A program made the position numbers and the translations under genes. The notes beneath the pieces are model-generated. The model did no database searches, had not been told where the DNA came from, and saw only the letters and a program-made list of their open reading frames with translations. A stretch of 64,000 nt of DNA, from the NCBI GenBank assembly GCA_002914805.1, contig JXTB01000244.1, positions 294,723-358,722 of the forward strand, given 5' to 3'. Positions 47,991 to 62,536 of the stretch are shown piece by piece. The DNA comes from Parasponia andersonii. Its lineage: Eukaryota > Streptophyta > Magnoliopsida > Rosales > Cannabaceae. The stretch's first letter is position 1; every line of letters starts with the position of its first letter.

Positions 47991-50900
47991 AGCCCAATAT
48001 TGGCCCATTTTGATACTATTACACTCATCTCATTTTCTAATAAATTGCATTTTAATTTTTTTTAATAAAAAATAGTATCTAAAATTTATGTCCCACTTTT
48101 TTAATACTACTTTACATGATATGACTGTTATATTCAAGTAATGAATTAAAATTTATTCTTAATAAATTTGTAACTATTCACTAATTAAATGCAAATAAAT
48201 CACTTAGCACATAAGGTATATTAAAAAAGTGGGATTTCATGCATTATCATTTTTATTCATGTATAATTATGAAAATATCTTATGGACTAAAGATTAAATG
48301 CTAATTTTGTCATCGTGTTCCTAGATATCAATAATTGTCTATTAGACTGTCACCACGATAGATTGACTCAAAGTGGAGTGATCAGTCACACACACCTTGA
48401 TGCTACTCATTGTCATCAGGATTCGAAAGAATTGAAATGAGCCGCCACCAATTTATTTTTGAGCAAATTTTGCATCGGAGATGAATTTCGACTAGACTTA
48501 GCGATAAGACAACTCCAATAGAAAATGCTATTGCTGATGTTATTTTTGACACACAAAAAATACAAAAAAAAAAAAAAAAAAAATTGACACCAACTTAATA
48601 TTTTTACTTCAATGCACAATGCTATGGAATATAATTCTTTTATTATTTGATAATCAATAAGTGAATCTTGTAATTGGATGAGTATTAACAAATTTTATCG
48701 ATTGAGCACTGAAAAGTGTAATAAAGTAATACACATAGTGTCGACTTTAATATTATAAAATAATAACATTTTATTACGATTGAAGTTATATTCAGAGGGA
48801 TAATCTCAAAAATACCTCTTTGCTTTAGCTAAATATCAATATTAATCCTCTGTTATAATAAGACCTAAAAATATTCTTTATATTATTTAAAATATAAAAA
48901 AGTAACTCTTCTTCTCTTTTTGATTAAATTATTGACTAAATTATTTTCTAAATGATATTAATACGGTTAGAATATTAATATCCAAATAACCCTTGACTTA
49001 TTTCTTTAAAAAAGAATAATCTAAAAACATTATCAACAATTTTTTTTTTTGGAAAAAGAGTAATTTTATTATAATTGTTTAAATAAAATATTAATTAGAT
49101 AATTGAGAGTATCTGGTAATAGATTTTTGAAATATATGTAAGGGTATTTTAGATGTTTCATATTTTAAGTTTTACCAAAAGGATACCAAGGTATACTTTT
49201 TTTGCTGTTTTGAAAAATATAGGGAGTACTTTTGTTTTTATGAGAACAAATGATTTAAAGTGGTATTTAAGCACAATAGAGGGGGTGTTTTTGGGGATTA
49301 TCCCTGTTTGAGACCAAGCATGTCATATGTTAAATTTGACAAAACTCATAATATTGCATTAATGAAGAAAGACTTTTGTGTTATACGGTAAATTATACCA
49401 TTAGCATAATAGAAAGTATTACATTGAAGATGCTGTTGGGGATAATTTTGTACTAACTATAACCAAGATGACAAAAACAGTATTTAGCATAAAGACAAAT
49501 GTAGATATCCCTTTTAATGAAACATCCCAATTTTACTTTAAATACTGTTAGGATTGCATTCTTATAATTTTTTTTTATAAATTAGTCATAGAAAATTTAT
49601 ACAATCGCATTCGTTTAGTCATGGTAAGCTGAATGAGTTTAGGGACTATCCGTACTTTCAAGGTATTTTAAACAATGGTAACGAAAGTAAAATAAAAGAA
49701 AATCTATACGATTCAAAGAATTTCAAACCAATAGTTAATTGCCTTGTAATGTATACACGTCGGATTTCGAATTAAAATTCTAAATAATGTGTGCTTTTGT
49801 CATTTGAGTTAATCTATTTCATTAATATAGACTTCGGACTTAAACTAATAGTTTATTATCTTTCTTGTATCAGCAGAAACTCACTTTGACAATATAGATT
49901 CACAATTTTATAAAATGTCTGCTAATTAGCTAATTATAACAAGACGGATCTAAAATTTTATTCCAATAGGGACATAATTATGACGCCCTTTTGGGCTTCA
50001 CATAGGTCCATAACTGACTATGAACCAACTATTCAAAAATGTTTTACTGTTTTAGTGTCATTGGACTACTTAGCAATTTTTTTCTGTTCCTAAAATTAGT
50101 AAATTTAATAGGAGGGTGGGCCCCATTTTTAAAATTGAGAGCTGGTTTCGGCAAAAATGATCATGTTAAAGAGAATTCATTACTATGAATTACAATTTGC
50201 TCTTTCTAGCAAGGGGAAAGTTGACCCAAACAATGCATAGGTGAGTTATTTACTTATTTATCACTTATGGGATATTTGTGGTAGATTTTTTTGAATTTAA
50301 ACTACAATTGCGATATATATATATATATATATAACTCTTATTATTAATGGTGCAACACCCAAACGGGGAAAAAGAATTGGTGAAGATTTAATTTCATTTA
50401 TGACAATCACTAAAAGTAATTACTATACAGCCACAGTTACACAGGCAGGCATCCTGTGACTGCATTAACACATTTGTCATTTGGGTAGCCTTGTCTTATT
50501 TTGTGCTACCAACTGCCCTAAGTAATGGAAATTGTTGGGGATTACTAAATACAGATCCATGATTTGGGAATATATATATATATATGGTTGCTGATCTAGT
50601 AATTTTTTTATAATATTTTTTAGCTCTTAAATCATTATTTAATAGTAATTCAACGGTTACAATAAAGTATATAAAAATATGTACATTATTAATATTTTTT
50701 CTCTATCTTATTTTTTAATATAAAAAAATATGTATGATAAATTTTAATTAGCTAAAATGATACTTATGTATATGTAAAAAAAAAATATTTACGACTAGTG
50801 CCAAAAAATATATATATATATATTTATATATATATATATTGTGAGATGTTGGTTAGACTCCTTTAGGGGTAAACTTAAACTTACCTAATCCCTTTGCAAA

Positions 50901-52608
50901 ATTTTGGATACAAATTGAATGTGATGCCTTTGGAGTTTGGGGCCTCACAATTTAATTTTACTTTAACCTTTATTGAGAATGTGGCGTTAGCATTAGGTTC
51001 ACAGCATCAACTATTAGTGTCTCCACTTATAGAAATGTGTGGCACTAGAATTGTGAATCAGTTTAGTATTCAAAATTTGGTACTACTCAATTAAGATAAA
51101 GTACTAACCATATTATTGTCTCTTTAAATGCTAGAAATATTGGTACTATTAGTTAATTTCATTAAACAAAATATGGCTGGCTAGAGTTTGGCCACATGAT
51201 TACATTGCAATTTTTCAACTAGTAGTTTGAGCTTATCTCAACAGTATTCATGTCCATTAACAAATCCAACTGTAAAAATCGTCCCAGAAGAAGGCAAATT
51301 ATGTACTTTTTTTTTTTTGCTTCCAAAAAAAAAAAAAACTAAATGTGGATTAAGTCTTCATACAAACCTAACGATGGGCCTACTCTAAATCATATGGAGA
51401 ATGATAAGGGCATTTCAACTCACCACCCTAACCCACTAATTTGTCCCAAAATCTTTGCTAAAGGACAAGGGTTCAATAATTTTTTCATAAAGTAATTAAT
51501 AGATCAAGAAATATCATTATATTGTTTTAATAGAAATCAATAATAGATTGTTGTTATTCCTTTTTTTTTTTTTTTCAAGGTGATAGAAGAAAACAAGTGC
51601 ACCGAAGAAGAAATCTGCATGGTGATTGAACACTGAATTCTTTGATAATCCTTTAATTCCTTTTCTCAAAATCATAGGTTAGCTTAAGATGTGTGTTGAT
51701 TAATTTTCTAAATATAAGAGCAATTTTTTTTTTTGGGTTTGTGTAAGTAGAAGAATTGGAGCCTTGTGGTGCAACATTACTTATGATTTATTATTATTAT
51801 TATATTGAAAAAAGACCACTTGCCCTGTAGTTACATTTTGCTATAATAAATCAAAGATTCCTCGTATGAGAATTTGTTTGTTAAAATAAAGGAGAATATT
51901 TTATTGTGATCCTCTAATATCCTCAATCTCGCTTATTTTTATTTTTATTTTTTTTTTAAGGAAAGCAATCAATTAATATTTTTTTCTTTCTTTTTCTTCT
52001 TTTTTTATTTTTTCAATTTTCACCCAGAGAGAGAATCAGCTGATGGTTAAATAAATTTTGAACTAAACATAAGAAAACGCATTAAATAAAACTGCCATGA
52101 TTTATGACTTACCGTACCTTTCCACAACTATTTTTTGAAAAGAGTTTGCTCATTCTAGTCATCAATAACAAATTGTACGAAAAAAATAATAATAAAAAAA
52201 CTGAAAAATGGAATGAGGCAATTAGTCACACCTCATGATCTTCCAATGATCTTCCTTGTCTGAAAAATCCAATAATAAACAAAGAAAAAGAAACAAATCC
52301 AACACCCTTTTTCTTTCTCTCTTCTCTGTTCTCTCTCTCTCTTTCTACTTGCCATGAAATTTCAGAGAGGCTACGTCTATACAAAGTCAATGCACCGACT
52401 GCTGAGCTTTTCTTCAATGGATCTGAGCCTCTGCTAGCTCATTTTGAGTTGGTAGAAGAAGCGTTCTGGAACTGTTTCTGGGTCTGATTCAGTGACACTT
52501 GTTACCGTTTTTTTAGATACTTTTTCTCATTATTGTGATTTGTTTTCTTTTTTTTTTTTCCGGGTTATTTTGGTGGGTTTTAGAGGGAGAACAGAACCAA
52601 GTTTATCA
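47991..52608. other. Long AT-rich spacer and DUF4378-gene promoter
   Basis: No gene is supported. There are short TA tracts near 50315, 50570 and 50810, T or A tracts near 48560, 51310 and 51560, and some GC-richer patches (48360-48500, 50880-51080) without a recognisable product. The last 300 bases (from about 52300), with CT-rich sequence, probably include the leader of the gene that starts at 52609. Confidence 0.5.
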
Positions 52609-55600
52609 ATGCTGAAAAAGAACAACAAAACCCAGGTAAATTATGCATGAAATGCATGGACTTTTTATGGGCTTGGAGCATTTTAGCTAATAGATTATGT
52701 ATGAATTAAGTTCACAAGGTAAGATTTTACGTACATTGTGCTTTTCCAATGTTTCTTGAAAAATTTTGGTACCCTTTAAACTACGTTTGCTAATGAGTAA
52801 GTATACATGGGTGAAATCCCAAAGAACATTCTGGGATCCATAAATCCCATAAATCTAAACGGAGCATCCATCTCTCTTTGAAGCTCCTAGTGTTGATTAC
52901 TAGTAAAAGATATTGAGAAATGTGGCTTCTTGTTTGAAACTTTCAGAATGAGAATCTTCTTTTTCTTTTTCGTTTTCCCATAACATTACTCATTTGTTTA
53001 TTTTATCTTGGCGGCAACTGATTATATGTGGTTTTTGTTTGTCTTTCACTGAAAAACAGAATCAAACAAGTATAATACATGTCTCTATGTGGAAAATCTT
53101 CGAAAAGATTGACTAGTATATCAAACCCACGTAAGTTTTTATATGAAAAATGGTGTTGGATTTTGATTGTTTGAGAGCATTCTAACCTTCTGACTTGGTC
53201 AATGTCGATTTTTTATTGACAGAATATGCTTCAAGACGGTCTAAGATCAGCCATATACAGGTCGTTTGTCACATGTGCTGATCCTAAAGGAGTTGTTAAT
53301 TGCAGGACAATCACAAAATCCAAAACCGATTCGCAGAAAATGGATCATCACATGAGGGAAAGCCGGAGAAAGCTCAAGAGCTTAAGTACAACATCTTTGG
53401 GGTATGTGCCAGAGGTAGAGGAGATAATGGCCTCTAAAGGGATCATCCCAGAAGAAATTCATAGCCCGGCTTCTTTTCAGCTCATGGAGGTCTCTAGGGG
53501 AGCTAAAAATTTGAACCACGTGATTGAATCTTGGTCTAAGGAGATGAGGTTAGATGGGCAGTCCAAAGACATAGCAAAAGATTTGTTAAAAGGCGCTCTT
53601 GATCTGCAAGATTCTTTGGTTATGCTTGGAAAGTTGCAAGAAGCTTCACAGTACATGGCTCATTTGAAGAAGAAACATATGGAGAAGAGTGAACGAGGTA
53701 GAGAAGATGAACCATGGATTGGAAGAACAAGCTCAGAACATTTTAGGGACAAGTTTTCAATGACAGGATATCAAAAGCCTCGGCTTTCGGTTGATGGGTC
53801 TTCGAGGAATTCAACAGAGGAGCTTAAGAAGGTGATAAGAGAAAGCCTTGTGAGCCAGAATCTGTTGTCAAAAGCTAGAAAACATCATGACAGGGCTTAT
53901 TGTTTTCCTCAAAGGAATTTGGACTCGGCTTCAACTTCTGAATCTCCCTCCACCACAAGCTCTACTAGCCAATCTTCATTGGCTCGTCTCAATGCTGACT
54001 CTCCAACTGCTTCCGCATCAGTAGCTCCTCAGACGACAAAAGGTCCGAATTTGATAGCCAAGCTGATGGGTTTAGAAGAATGCCCATTGAAACCTTTGCA
54101 AGCTACTCCACAAAATCAGTTTGAAGGACAGAAGACACCAAACCGGCTTGGACCCGTCATTGATATTGAGAAGCCAAAGGTAAAAAAGTGTCAATATGGA
54201 GTTCAGAAGGTGAGTCCAGAGAGGACTTTGAAGGAAGTACTTGAGAGTATGCAATTTAAAGGACTTCTGAGAAGCAACTCTGCAAAAGGACCTCAACCTT
54301 GTTCGGATGATCTCAATGTTTCTCAATCCAAACAGAGACTAGTTGATGCTGGTCCACCTATTGTACTTATAAAACCTCTGCGAGTGCCATCTCTAGAACC
54401 GAAGGAGACAAACAGATCAGTATTTGAAGAGGAGGACCCTTTGTACAGAAGAAAAATGTTGAGAAAACTGAGAAGAAAAGAAGAGCCTCATCCTAAAGGA
54501 TTAAATTTCAGAAAAGGGAATTCGAACTCTGATAAAGTACGCAGGAGACCGGAAGCGAAAGGGACTACTAGTCAAGGGCTTAAGCAGGAAGCAGCTAAAG
54601 AAAAAAGAGTGGTAGTTGAACTACCATTGGAGAAAGAAGTTGTTGTTGTCAAAGAGAATGCTTTAGTTAAGTCAAAAGCCTCTCTTCCTGTAAACCAGAA
54701 ACAACGGAGAAATGAGGCCATTGAAAAGAGAGCTGAAACGGTCCAAAAGGTGATCACTGTTAACAGGAAATCATTGGCGAAGGATATAGCGAAAACTAAA
54801 AGTGTTCCAAAGTCTGAAGCCAAGAAGATCCTGATTAAGGCAGTAAGGCCTGAATCTGAATCAAACATTCCAAAGAGCCAAATTTCTCAACAGCCGAGTA
54901 CCAAGCCAAGTTCCATAAAAAATGCAGAACATGGTGCAGCTTGTAATTCCATTTACCAAAAAAAGAACCGCATAAAGAAAGACAAGCCATTGAAGAAGCC
55001 TAAAGCGGCTAAAACAGTTGTGAGTCTTGCTCAAATAAGTCTTCTTAAATTGTCAGAAATTGTCTCCGAGTATGTTAGCTTTCTCAAATCAATGTGTAAC
55101 TGTAGATATATATGTCAACCAAGATCTTGAGGTGGAAATAGATTTTCTGATGTAGGACAGCTAGCGTATATATTTCCCAGTTTCTTAGTTGCCTAATTTT
55201 GTTATTTCCTAATTTAATTTTCAAGAATTTTTTGTTTCCCGTTTCCATTAGTTTCCTGATTTGTGTTTCATAGCATCCATTTAGTGGTAATCAGTCTTTT
55301 CAGATCAACTTACTAATATCTCAGAGAATTTATTTTTGCTGCACCGCTCTGTTACATAAATTAACTTGGTTCAAAACCTGATGAACTCTTCTTTAATGCA
55401 GGCTGAAACTACTGTACGTGAAGAAGATGAGAAAAAGATCGAGTATTCCAGTGAAAGTGACTGTCATGGAGTAACGACCGGCACTAACCTTGAAAATCAA
55501 CTCCCTGAACTTGTGGATCAAACCCATAAGGAAGAGGACCTAGATGGCTCTGGATCTCAGATTGAAGGTAAACCCCTTATTACACGTAATAAGCATATTT

Positions 55601-56680
55601 TTCTTTGTTTTCATGTTTTATGCATCTGTTAGAGAACAAGTATTAGATGTACAGTAGAACTTTTTGATCTGCGCAAGCAGTAAATATTAGTTGTTTCTAA
55701 CCAAATAGTCAAATAAAAAATGAAACAGGACAATTAACAATATACATATGCAAACTACAGGACAAATATCTCACGTAAAGCATTTTCAACCTCTAATATT
55801 GGCAACTTTATTCAAGTGTCACTATATAGTCATTGTTATTTTTCAACAAACAAAGACAATAACAGTATCTTATTAACCAAAATACGAATTTTTGAGAAAG
55901 TAGTGTGGATGTTCCAAAATGGAGTAGATAATAGAAGTATCTTGTTAACCAAAATATGAGTATTTGATGAAAGTAGTGTAGATGTTTCAAAATGGAGTGT
56001 AGAGGTTTAATTGATGTCCCCTTTTTTCCCTCGTAGAACTTTGCAGAGAAAGCCATATTTCTCTCTTCGAAATCACACGACCAACACCAAGCGCCAACCA
56101 CGAAACAGACAGTAAAAACCAAGAAGAAGAACTCAAAAATATAGATCTTTGTAACAACACAGATGGTTCCTTCAAAAGTGAAGCCAGATTGAGAGATTTA
56201 CTCTTGGGCAGTCCATCTTTTCAAAGTTGTGCAGAGGAGTTCTTTGACCTGAACACAAGCAGCTCTAGCATCATTCAAACATCTTGCATCGATGATTTTG
56301 GTGCATCCAGTCTGAGACTGTCTTTGGATTGTGCAACTGAAATCATCGAACGTAAAAGCATCCGAGATTCACAAACATTCCATCTTCTCTTACCAACATG
56401 CATAGGAAAGTCGAAACGAAGCATCTCCATAGAGATGTTGGTTGAGGAAGTCATCGAAGGGATTGAGACTCTTAACAATTACAGCAAGCTTGCTGATGGA
56501 GATCTTCTTGTAGATTGTCTTTATGCAATGTTAGAGAGAGACTTAATGTGCAAAGGAGTTGCAAATGGAATCTGGGATTCTGGTTGGAGGAGTGGATTTT
56601 CATTGGACGAAGCTGAACAAGTTGTGACTGACATAGAGAAACTGGTCTTAACTGGATTGATTGAAGAGGTCTTTGCTTGA
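52609..56680 (+). CDS. DUF3741/DUF4378 protein, TRM/LONGIFOLIA-like
   Basis: Four exons are read: 52609-52635, 53223-55019, 55402-55567 and 56037-56680, giving 877 residues. The nine-residue first exon (MLKKNNKTQ) joins in frame to NMLQDGLRS. A helical block with SFQLMEVSRGAKNLNHVIES and LLKGALDLQDSLVMLGKLQE lies at about 80-155. NLIAKLMGLEE at about 285-295 is the VARLMGLE-type box. A Lys-rich disordered middle follows. The DUF4378 domain spans about 716-877 (RDLLLGSPSF, SIEMLVEEVIEGIE, GWRSGFSLDEAEQVV). Relatives include TON1-recruiting-motif and LONGIFOLIA proteins that act on cortical microtubules and organ elongation; that role is inferred. The exon 2 donor is placed at gtt|gtgagt, because reading on meets a stop and the join fits exon 3. 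Confidence 0.85.
55864..56002 (+). repeat. 72-base tandem duplication next to an acceptor site
   Basis: 55864-55935 (agtatcttattaaccaaaat...) is repeated at 55936-56002 with several substitutions. The second copy ends about 34 bases before the exon 4 acceptor at 56036, so the duplication probably doubled a branch-point-bearing segment of the intron. Confidence 0.8.
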
Positions 56681-58335
56681 TCTGTGCTTCATCACAACAT
56701 TGCAACAAAACAATTTTCTTGGGAAAACAAGGTCGATCAGATTTTAAGTACTTCGGTATCTTTCTTTTCTTTTTTTCTTTTTTTCTTTTTTTTCTTTTCC
56801 TTTTTCGGCGAGTTGTAATAAGTTTTATCGAGTAATTTTAATATTATAGTATAAAATATCACTTATTCAGTCATGCCAAACAGAGGCCTTTTGTATGTAT
56901 ATATGGTATTAAAGAAATGCTAACATCACACATGAGAAGAGCCAGACATCTTCGGCTGTGCCGTTATCTTGATCACACTAATCATTATACGCTACCAAGT
57001 AATGATTTTCATAGTACTGGCCGCATCAGTTCAAATAACTTATGTTTGGTGGGTTGCATGCATGGTTGTTGACCTTGACACAAGGAAATTAGGAGAGTAA
57101 ACTGAATACATCAACAAAAGTTGATATGGTGAGCTGTTGTCAATTTATCCGACAACAAAAACTAGAGACATATAAGGCCAACATCATAGATCCACCGATG
57201 AGATCTCCAAAGTTGTAGCCTCTTAATTTTTGGGAGAGAGAATGGCATCAAACATTTTCAGAAGAGTTATCATGATTTCACTCTTAACATTTGCAAACGA
57301 AAACACCAAACATTTTTTATGGTTGCATGCTTTCATCCACCTCTTTTCTTAAAAATATATATATATATATATTATTTATAATTATAGAAAAAAGAGACTC
57401 ATACAAAACAAAACATTAAAAAACAAGCAGACATTTCAACAGTTATTTTTGATGATGTTCAGCATAACTAATAAACCGTGAAAACCAACAGATCACATTT
57501 TGTTGAGAGTAGTCTTTAATCTCCTCACATTTAAAATTTTTCCCATACAGTTGAGTTTTTATATATGTGGTGTCATTTTACTCTAATTTTTACAAATATT
57601 GTGTTACTTTACCCTAATTAGGAGTTAATATTAAAAAAAATAATATTTTACCTACCAGATATTAAGATCCACTAAATAAGACTGGATAAAAGAGATAAAA
57701 TCAAATCATTGTGTTATTCAAATTTGCACAGAAATTCGGAGAAAAAAAATTTACAATTAAAATTGAGAATGATGGGGAATTTGTTAATTTTATTTGTATA
57801 AAACTGCATTTAGTTTAATTAAGTATTATTTTTAATAAAAAAAACAAAAGATTTCCTCATCCATACTCACATATCATCTTCAGTGGGGTAAATATTTATA
57901 AAAAAGATTAATAGGTCCCCAACTTATTACCATTTTGGCATATTGGTCTCCACTTTTTTTTTTATTTCATTCAAGTATCTAATGTTTCTCTTTTTGGTGC
58001 AATTTATTTTTTTAGTATAATCTATCCAAGATTCCGTTATAATTCATTTGAATGAGAGAAATTTTGTACCATTAATTGCTATTATTTCAATTGTTTAGCA
58101 ATTTAGTCCTTGGTTTTTTTTTTTTATATCTTCGATTAGCAATATTGCATCTATCAATCTATTTGATTTACGATATTTTGAAAGATCATACACAAACTTA
58201 TAATTATTATATTTGTTAATTATTTGTAAGTCCTAATGGAATAGATTGTGAAAGTATATATATATATATATACATATAGTATATATATATAAAATATTTC
58301 ATGGTTGAATTTCGAATTATCCGGGTCTATGTTTT
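56681..58335. other. Spacer downstream of the DUF4378 gene
   Basis: The start holds the 3' untranslated region, including a T/C-rich tract at about 56760-56805. The rest is AT-rich with TA tracts near 57360 and 58260-58290 and no gene. The last five bases, gtttt, are the target-duplication copy of the element that follows. Confidence 0.6.
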
Positions 58336-59625
58336 TGTTGTGTAAAATATGAACACAAGTGCATGTATCGAATAAGTAATAAAGTATAAGTATAAGTATC
58401 GTTCCCACGAAGACTGTGCTTACTAAGTATCAAAATTATTCTAACTCTAATTATATTTGAAAGCAAATCAAGAGAAAATATTTCACAAAAATAAATCTAA
58501 TAACTAAATAAAAAGAAAGCAAAACAAAATAATAAATAGGACAATCAAGTAGCTAAAGACCTAGGGTTTCCGATTCACCTAGATTAATCTACCTAAATTA
58601 TTCAATCCAATCAATTAATATTCATTTCCTATGCTAATAGTGAATTTTTCTATTATATCCATTAATCTTTCTCAAGAATTAACAAACATATTTCAATAGA
58701 CAAGTTCCAACATTTCTGTGAAAACTATGAACCTATCAAAACTTATTAAGCACAAACTTCACAGGTATCTCTATCCTACGATAATCTCATATCATATTAA
58801 TTAAGACAAATTCAATCATCTTCTCAGATCTTAGATTAAACCTCCAATTCCATGCAAAAGTTGGCCAAATCCTCACAAGTATTAAGCATAGATTAAAATA
58901 ATTAGCATAGAATAGAAAAAAAACATTAACTTATATTAAAACTGAAATAATCAAGACATCATAATTCGGCTACATCGTAGCCCTAGAAAATAGTTTTAGC
59001 TCATAACTAAAGCAAAAAAAAAATATGATAATTCTGAACATAAAAAGTAAATAAAGAAAAACTCTAAGTGAATTTGAATTGTAGTACTCTTATCTTCGGC
59101 TCATGCCGCTCATCTCATCTTCTTAAACTCTTTCTCTCTCTATCTCTCTTATGGTCTAAAGCTTTCAAAAATCCCTAACTAAGTCCTAAAAGGACCTATT
59201 TATAAGCATGGAGATGGCTATATCAAAAATTAGGTCAAAAGGAGTTCAAAGAAAGAGATATACTAAATTTCTACAGTGCGACGCCGAGGTGCCATCCTGG
59301 TTGCCAACTCTCCTTTTGTGCTCTAACTAGCACCAGAGCACTATTAACATGGAATCGGGTTGCTTGCTTCTTTGGTCGTCACAAATTTCAGTTTATTTTG
59401 AGCCTTTTAAGCACTTTAACGCCATTGACAAGTGCTAAGGTACTCTATTCTCTTCCCATCTCGCCACAAATCATGCTATTTTACTCCAATGCCACCAAGT
59501 ATACCAAAATTATCTAACCTACACTTAAAACATTAAAAACACAAATAAAACCCACAAAAACTTTAAGAATCTACCAAACGCCTCAATTAAATTATATCTA
59601 ATTCATGAGTAAAACTCATTCATCA
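58336..59625 (-). repeat. 3' LTR of the gag-only element
   Basis: It reads tgttgtgtaaaatatgaaca at the left end on the plus strand and ends cattcatca. It aligns with 62537-63889; the other LTR is longer because of a small insertion near 62950 and a CT/TCTA simple repeat near 63340-63393. Confidence 0.9.
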
Positions 59626-61899
59626 AATACCCCAATACTTAATAATTTGCTCATCCTCGAGTAAAACAAACACAAAAGGAAAAGATAAATAAAACACCTA
59701 AAAACCAAGACTTGAATAATGATTTCGTTTAGAATATAAAGAGACCTCAAAGATTGCACATAATCATTAACTTAAGGAAAACATCAAAACATCAACAACA
59801 TTTAGAATTTCAACTCCAACATTAGCCTCACTTTCTCTTGATCATTTACATATGTGTCTGTGTATAGCCAATGACATCTAACCACTTGTAACTCGGATTA
59901 GTTTATGCAAATAAATAAATAAATTAAGATTGATCTCTAAGTAAGTATTTTATCAAATTCCATAAGCTTGTTTTTCTAACTATTCTCAACTGATGTATAC
60001 TAACATCAACCATAGATCAATAGGACTTCGTTAAGCTTGTAATGTATGGCTAAGGTGAAGGTAGGATAAGAATGAATATTTGAAGCTCAGTTCATACTCA
60101 CACCATAAGCATACACTTCATCTAAAATCGTTGTGAAGCTCAACTTAATACTTCTATTAGCATCCCCAAACTTATTTTTAAATTTTCTCTTGTCAATACT
60201 TTCTTTGATAGACTTTTTTTTCTCTTTTCTTCTTTTTTTTTTTTTTGCTTTTCTAAATTTATGCTACTATACCCCCAAAATTATTTCTTGATGTATGAAC
60301 TAGGGGTGTTTTTTTTTCCCTTTTTTTTTCGTTCTCAACTCTACCATTCCTCCTATATATAAAATAGTTCATCATAAATTCCAAATTAATCACATGCTTA
60401 TGGTATAAAAGGTAATAGAGATGAAATTAAAAGCTAGGCTAAGAATGTGGTAAACAAAGAAAATGTATATATTAGGCTCAAAAAGGATGACTAGGAATAA
60501 ACATATGTAATAGTAGCTCAAAAGTTTAAAATAGTTCAAAACTAGCCTAAATCATTTCCTTAGTTGGGTGTTGTCTAGGATTTCGCCTCAAACAGTTTTC
60601 AAAGAAGTTTTAGAATTTGTAAAGATCTTAAAGATGCACTTAATTCACATAAACTTTCTCTAAGTTTTCAAATGGCTAAATATACATGACTATGTGCTAA
60701 AAACCAACATTAAAATCAAGTACACAGACTAAGTCAATATTTATCATTTTCTAAAAAGCTATGTTCATCTCAATCATAATCTTATTATCAGCCCAAACCT
60801 ACTAAACTAAACAAATCAGTACTCAATTTTTTTTCTCAAATTTTTTTTACTCCCTATCCCAAACTTAAAACTAAGATTGTCCTCAATATTAAAGTTAAAA
60901 GAAAAGGAAAAGAAAACCACTTAGATTGATACACGAAGATGGAGGCTTCTTATTGATCATTGAAGTCCATGTTAACAACCCCCAAACTTGTGTAAGAACC
61001 TAAGTCATACAAAATAAACAAAACATAACAAAAGGAAAGAAAACAAAACAAAAAATAACTAAAACAAAATTAAAAAGAATAGAAACATGGGATGTTTCCC
61101 AAGAAGTGCTTGATTTATAGTCTTCAGCCAGACTTTTCAATAGCTCATTCATAGCATTCTCATAAGCATCACCTATGTATATATATATAGACAACAGTAA
61201 AACGCTTATGCTTAAGTATTGGAGACTTCTGGATAGATGGTAATGGTCTAAGAAATTTCTTCCTAAGTTTCTTAAATTTAAGCTTTCTTCCATGAATATA
61301 TCTTGGCAAAGCTATCAAGTAATGTGTATCCTCCATAGTCTTTCTCTTTTCAAATTTCGTTGTCCTAGATTGAACTATCCAAGCTTCTAGTGGTACTTCT
61401 GGACAGTTAGTATCCAATAATTCAACTAATTATAGTTGTGGTATTATTGAAGGAGTTTCCTTAATGTCCATGGTAGTGTTTTTAAGTCGCTCCTCCCTAT
61501 TCTTATTTACTTTATTTGGAATTGGTGATTGAAAAAGAGTAGTGGAAGCTTATCTTTCTGTAGATTCTTCCGAATTATTTTATGACTCACTGAGTTATTC
61601 ACCACTCTTATGCATAATCTCCATCTCTTGTATCTTTGGGTTGGTAGGCTCGATGTTGCTTGACAAATATTCTAGTAGTCCTCTGATACAGAACTTTTCA
61701 ATTGACTCATTTGTACCTCAAAATTTGGGGAGGATGCATCTTGATCTTGCGAAATTTTCTGCATATCTGTAATGAAGCCATATGTCACTTGAGCAAGTTA
61801 AGCGAGAGCATTTTCCAAAGACACCTTCTTTTCTTGTTGCTAAAATTTAGGTGAAAAATTCATCGAATTTTGACTGTTACATGAGAAATTATAATGATT

Positions 61900-62430
61900 C
61901 TACCACCTGAGATTATATGTATCAGTGTATAGGTTATATTGTTGTTGGAAGTTGGACATAGTTTGCTCACTAGTATACGATGCAAACATACTTCCAAATC
62001 GATAATTAGCTCTCTAATTGTCTAATTGCCTCGATAAGGTAGTTACTTGAGGAGACAAAGCTGAGATGACATCAATTTCATATGCTCTTACGACTCTCTT
62101 TGGCATGGAATATTGTGATTGAAACTGATAATGATAAATCATCGTTTCTATCATCTCATATGCTTCATCAATTGTTTTGTTATACAAAGATCTATCAATT
62201 GCTCCATTAACAACACTTTTAGTCACGTAGTTCAATCCCTGGTAGGATATTTAAACTTGTAACCACCTTGTCATTCTATTATATAGCCTTAATATTAACA
62301 TCTCCTTATACCTTACCCATGCATCTGATAGAGACTCTGTGTCATATTGAACAAATGAACAAGTATTATTCCACATCTTAGCCTCTTTTTCTTTAGCACC
62401 TACAATGAAAACCTAGAAAAACAAAATTAG
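61900..62430 (-). mobile_element. Gag remnant of the gag-only element
   Basis: The minus strand gives VVNGAIDRSLYNKTIDEAYE, then MPKRVVRAYEIDVISALSPQ, which matches the zinc-knuckle-proximal part of Athila/Tat gag. Upstream are the ESLSDAWVRYKEM-type and TRWLQV-type blocks of the retrotransposon-gag domain. It is decayed. Confidence 0.75.
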
Positions 62431-62536
62431 AGACAGTGTAAGTAAAATAAACAAAACAAAAAAAAAATCAAAATTAAAGTTATTTGGTATTGATATTAGT
62501 AAAAGCAAACAGTCTCCAGCAATGGTGCCAAAAATT

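Noticed and set aside
48360-48500. GC-richer patch with gagccgccaccaatttattt as a gene fragment
   Set aside because: It resembles a phrase seen in plant repeats but no frame or family could be supported.
53226-55130. Single-exon DUF4378-region gene starting at 53226 and ending at 55130
   Set aside because: A nine-codon first exon at 52609 joins in phase, and the C-terminal DUF4378 domain in exons 3 and 4 joins in phase from the gtgagt donor at 55020.
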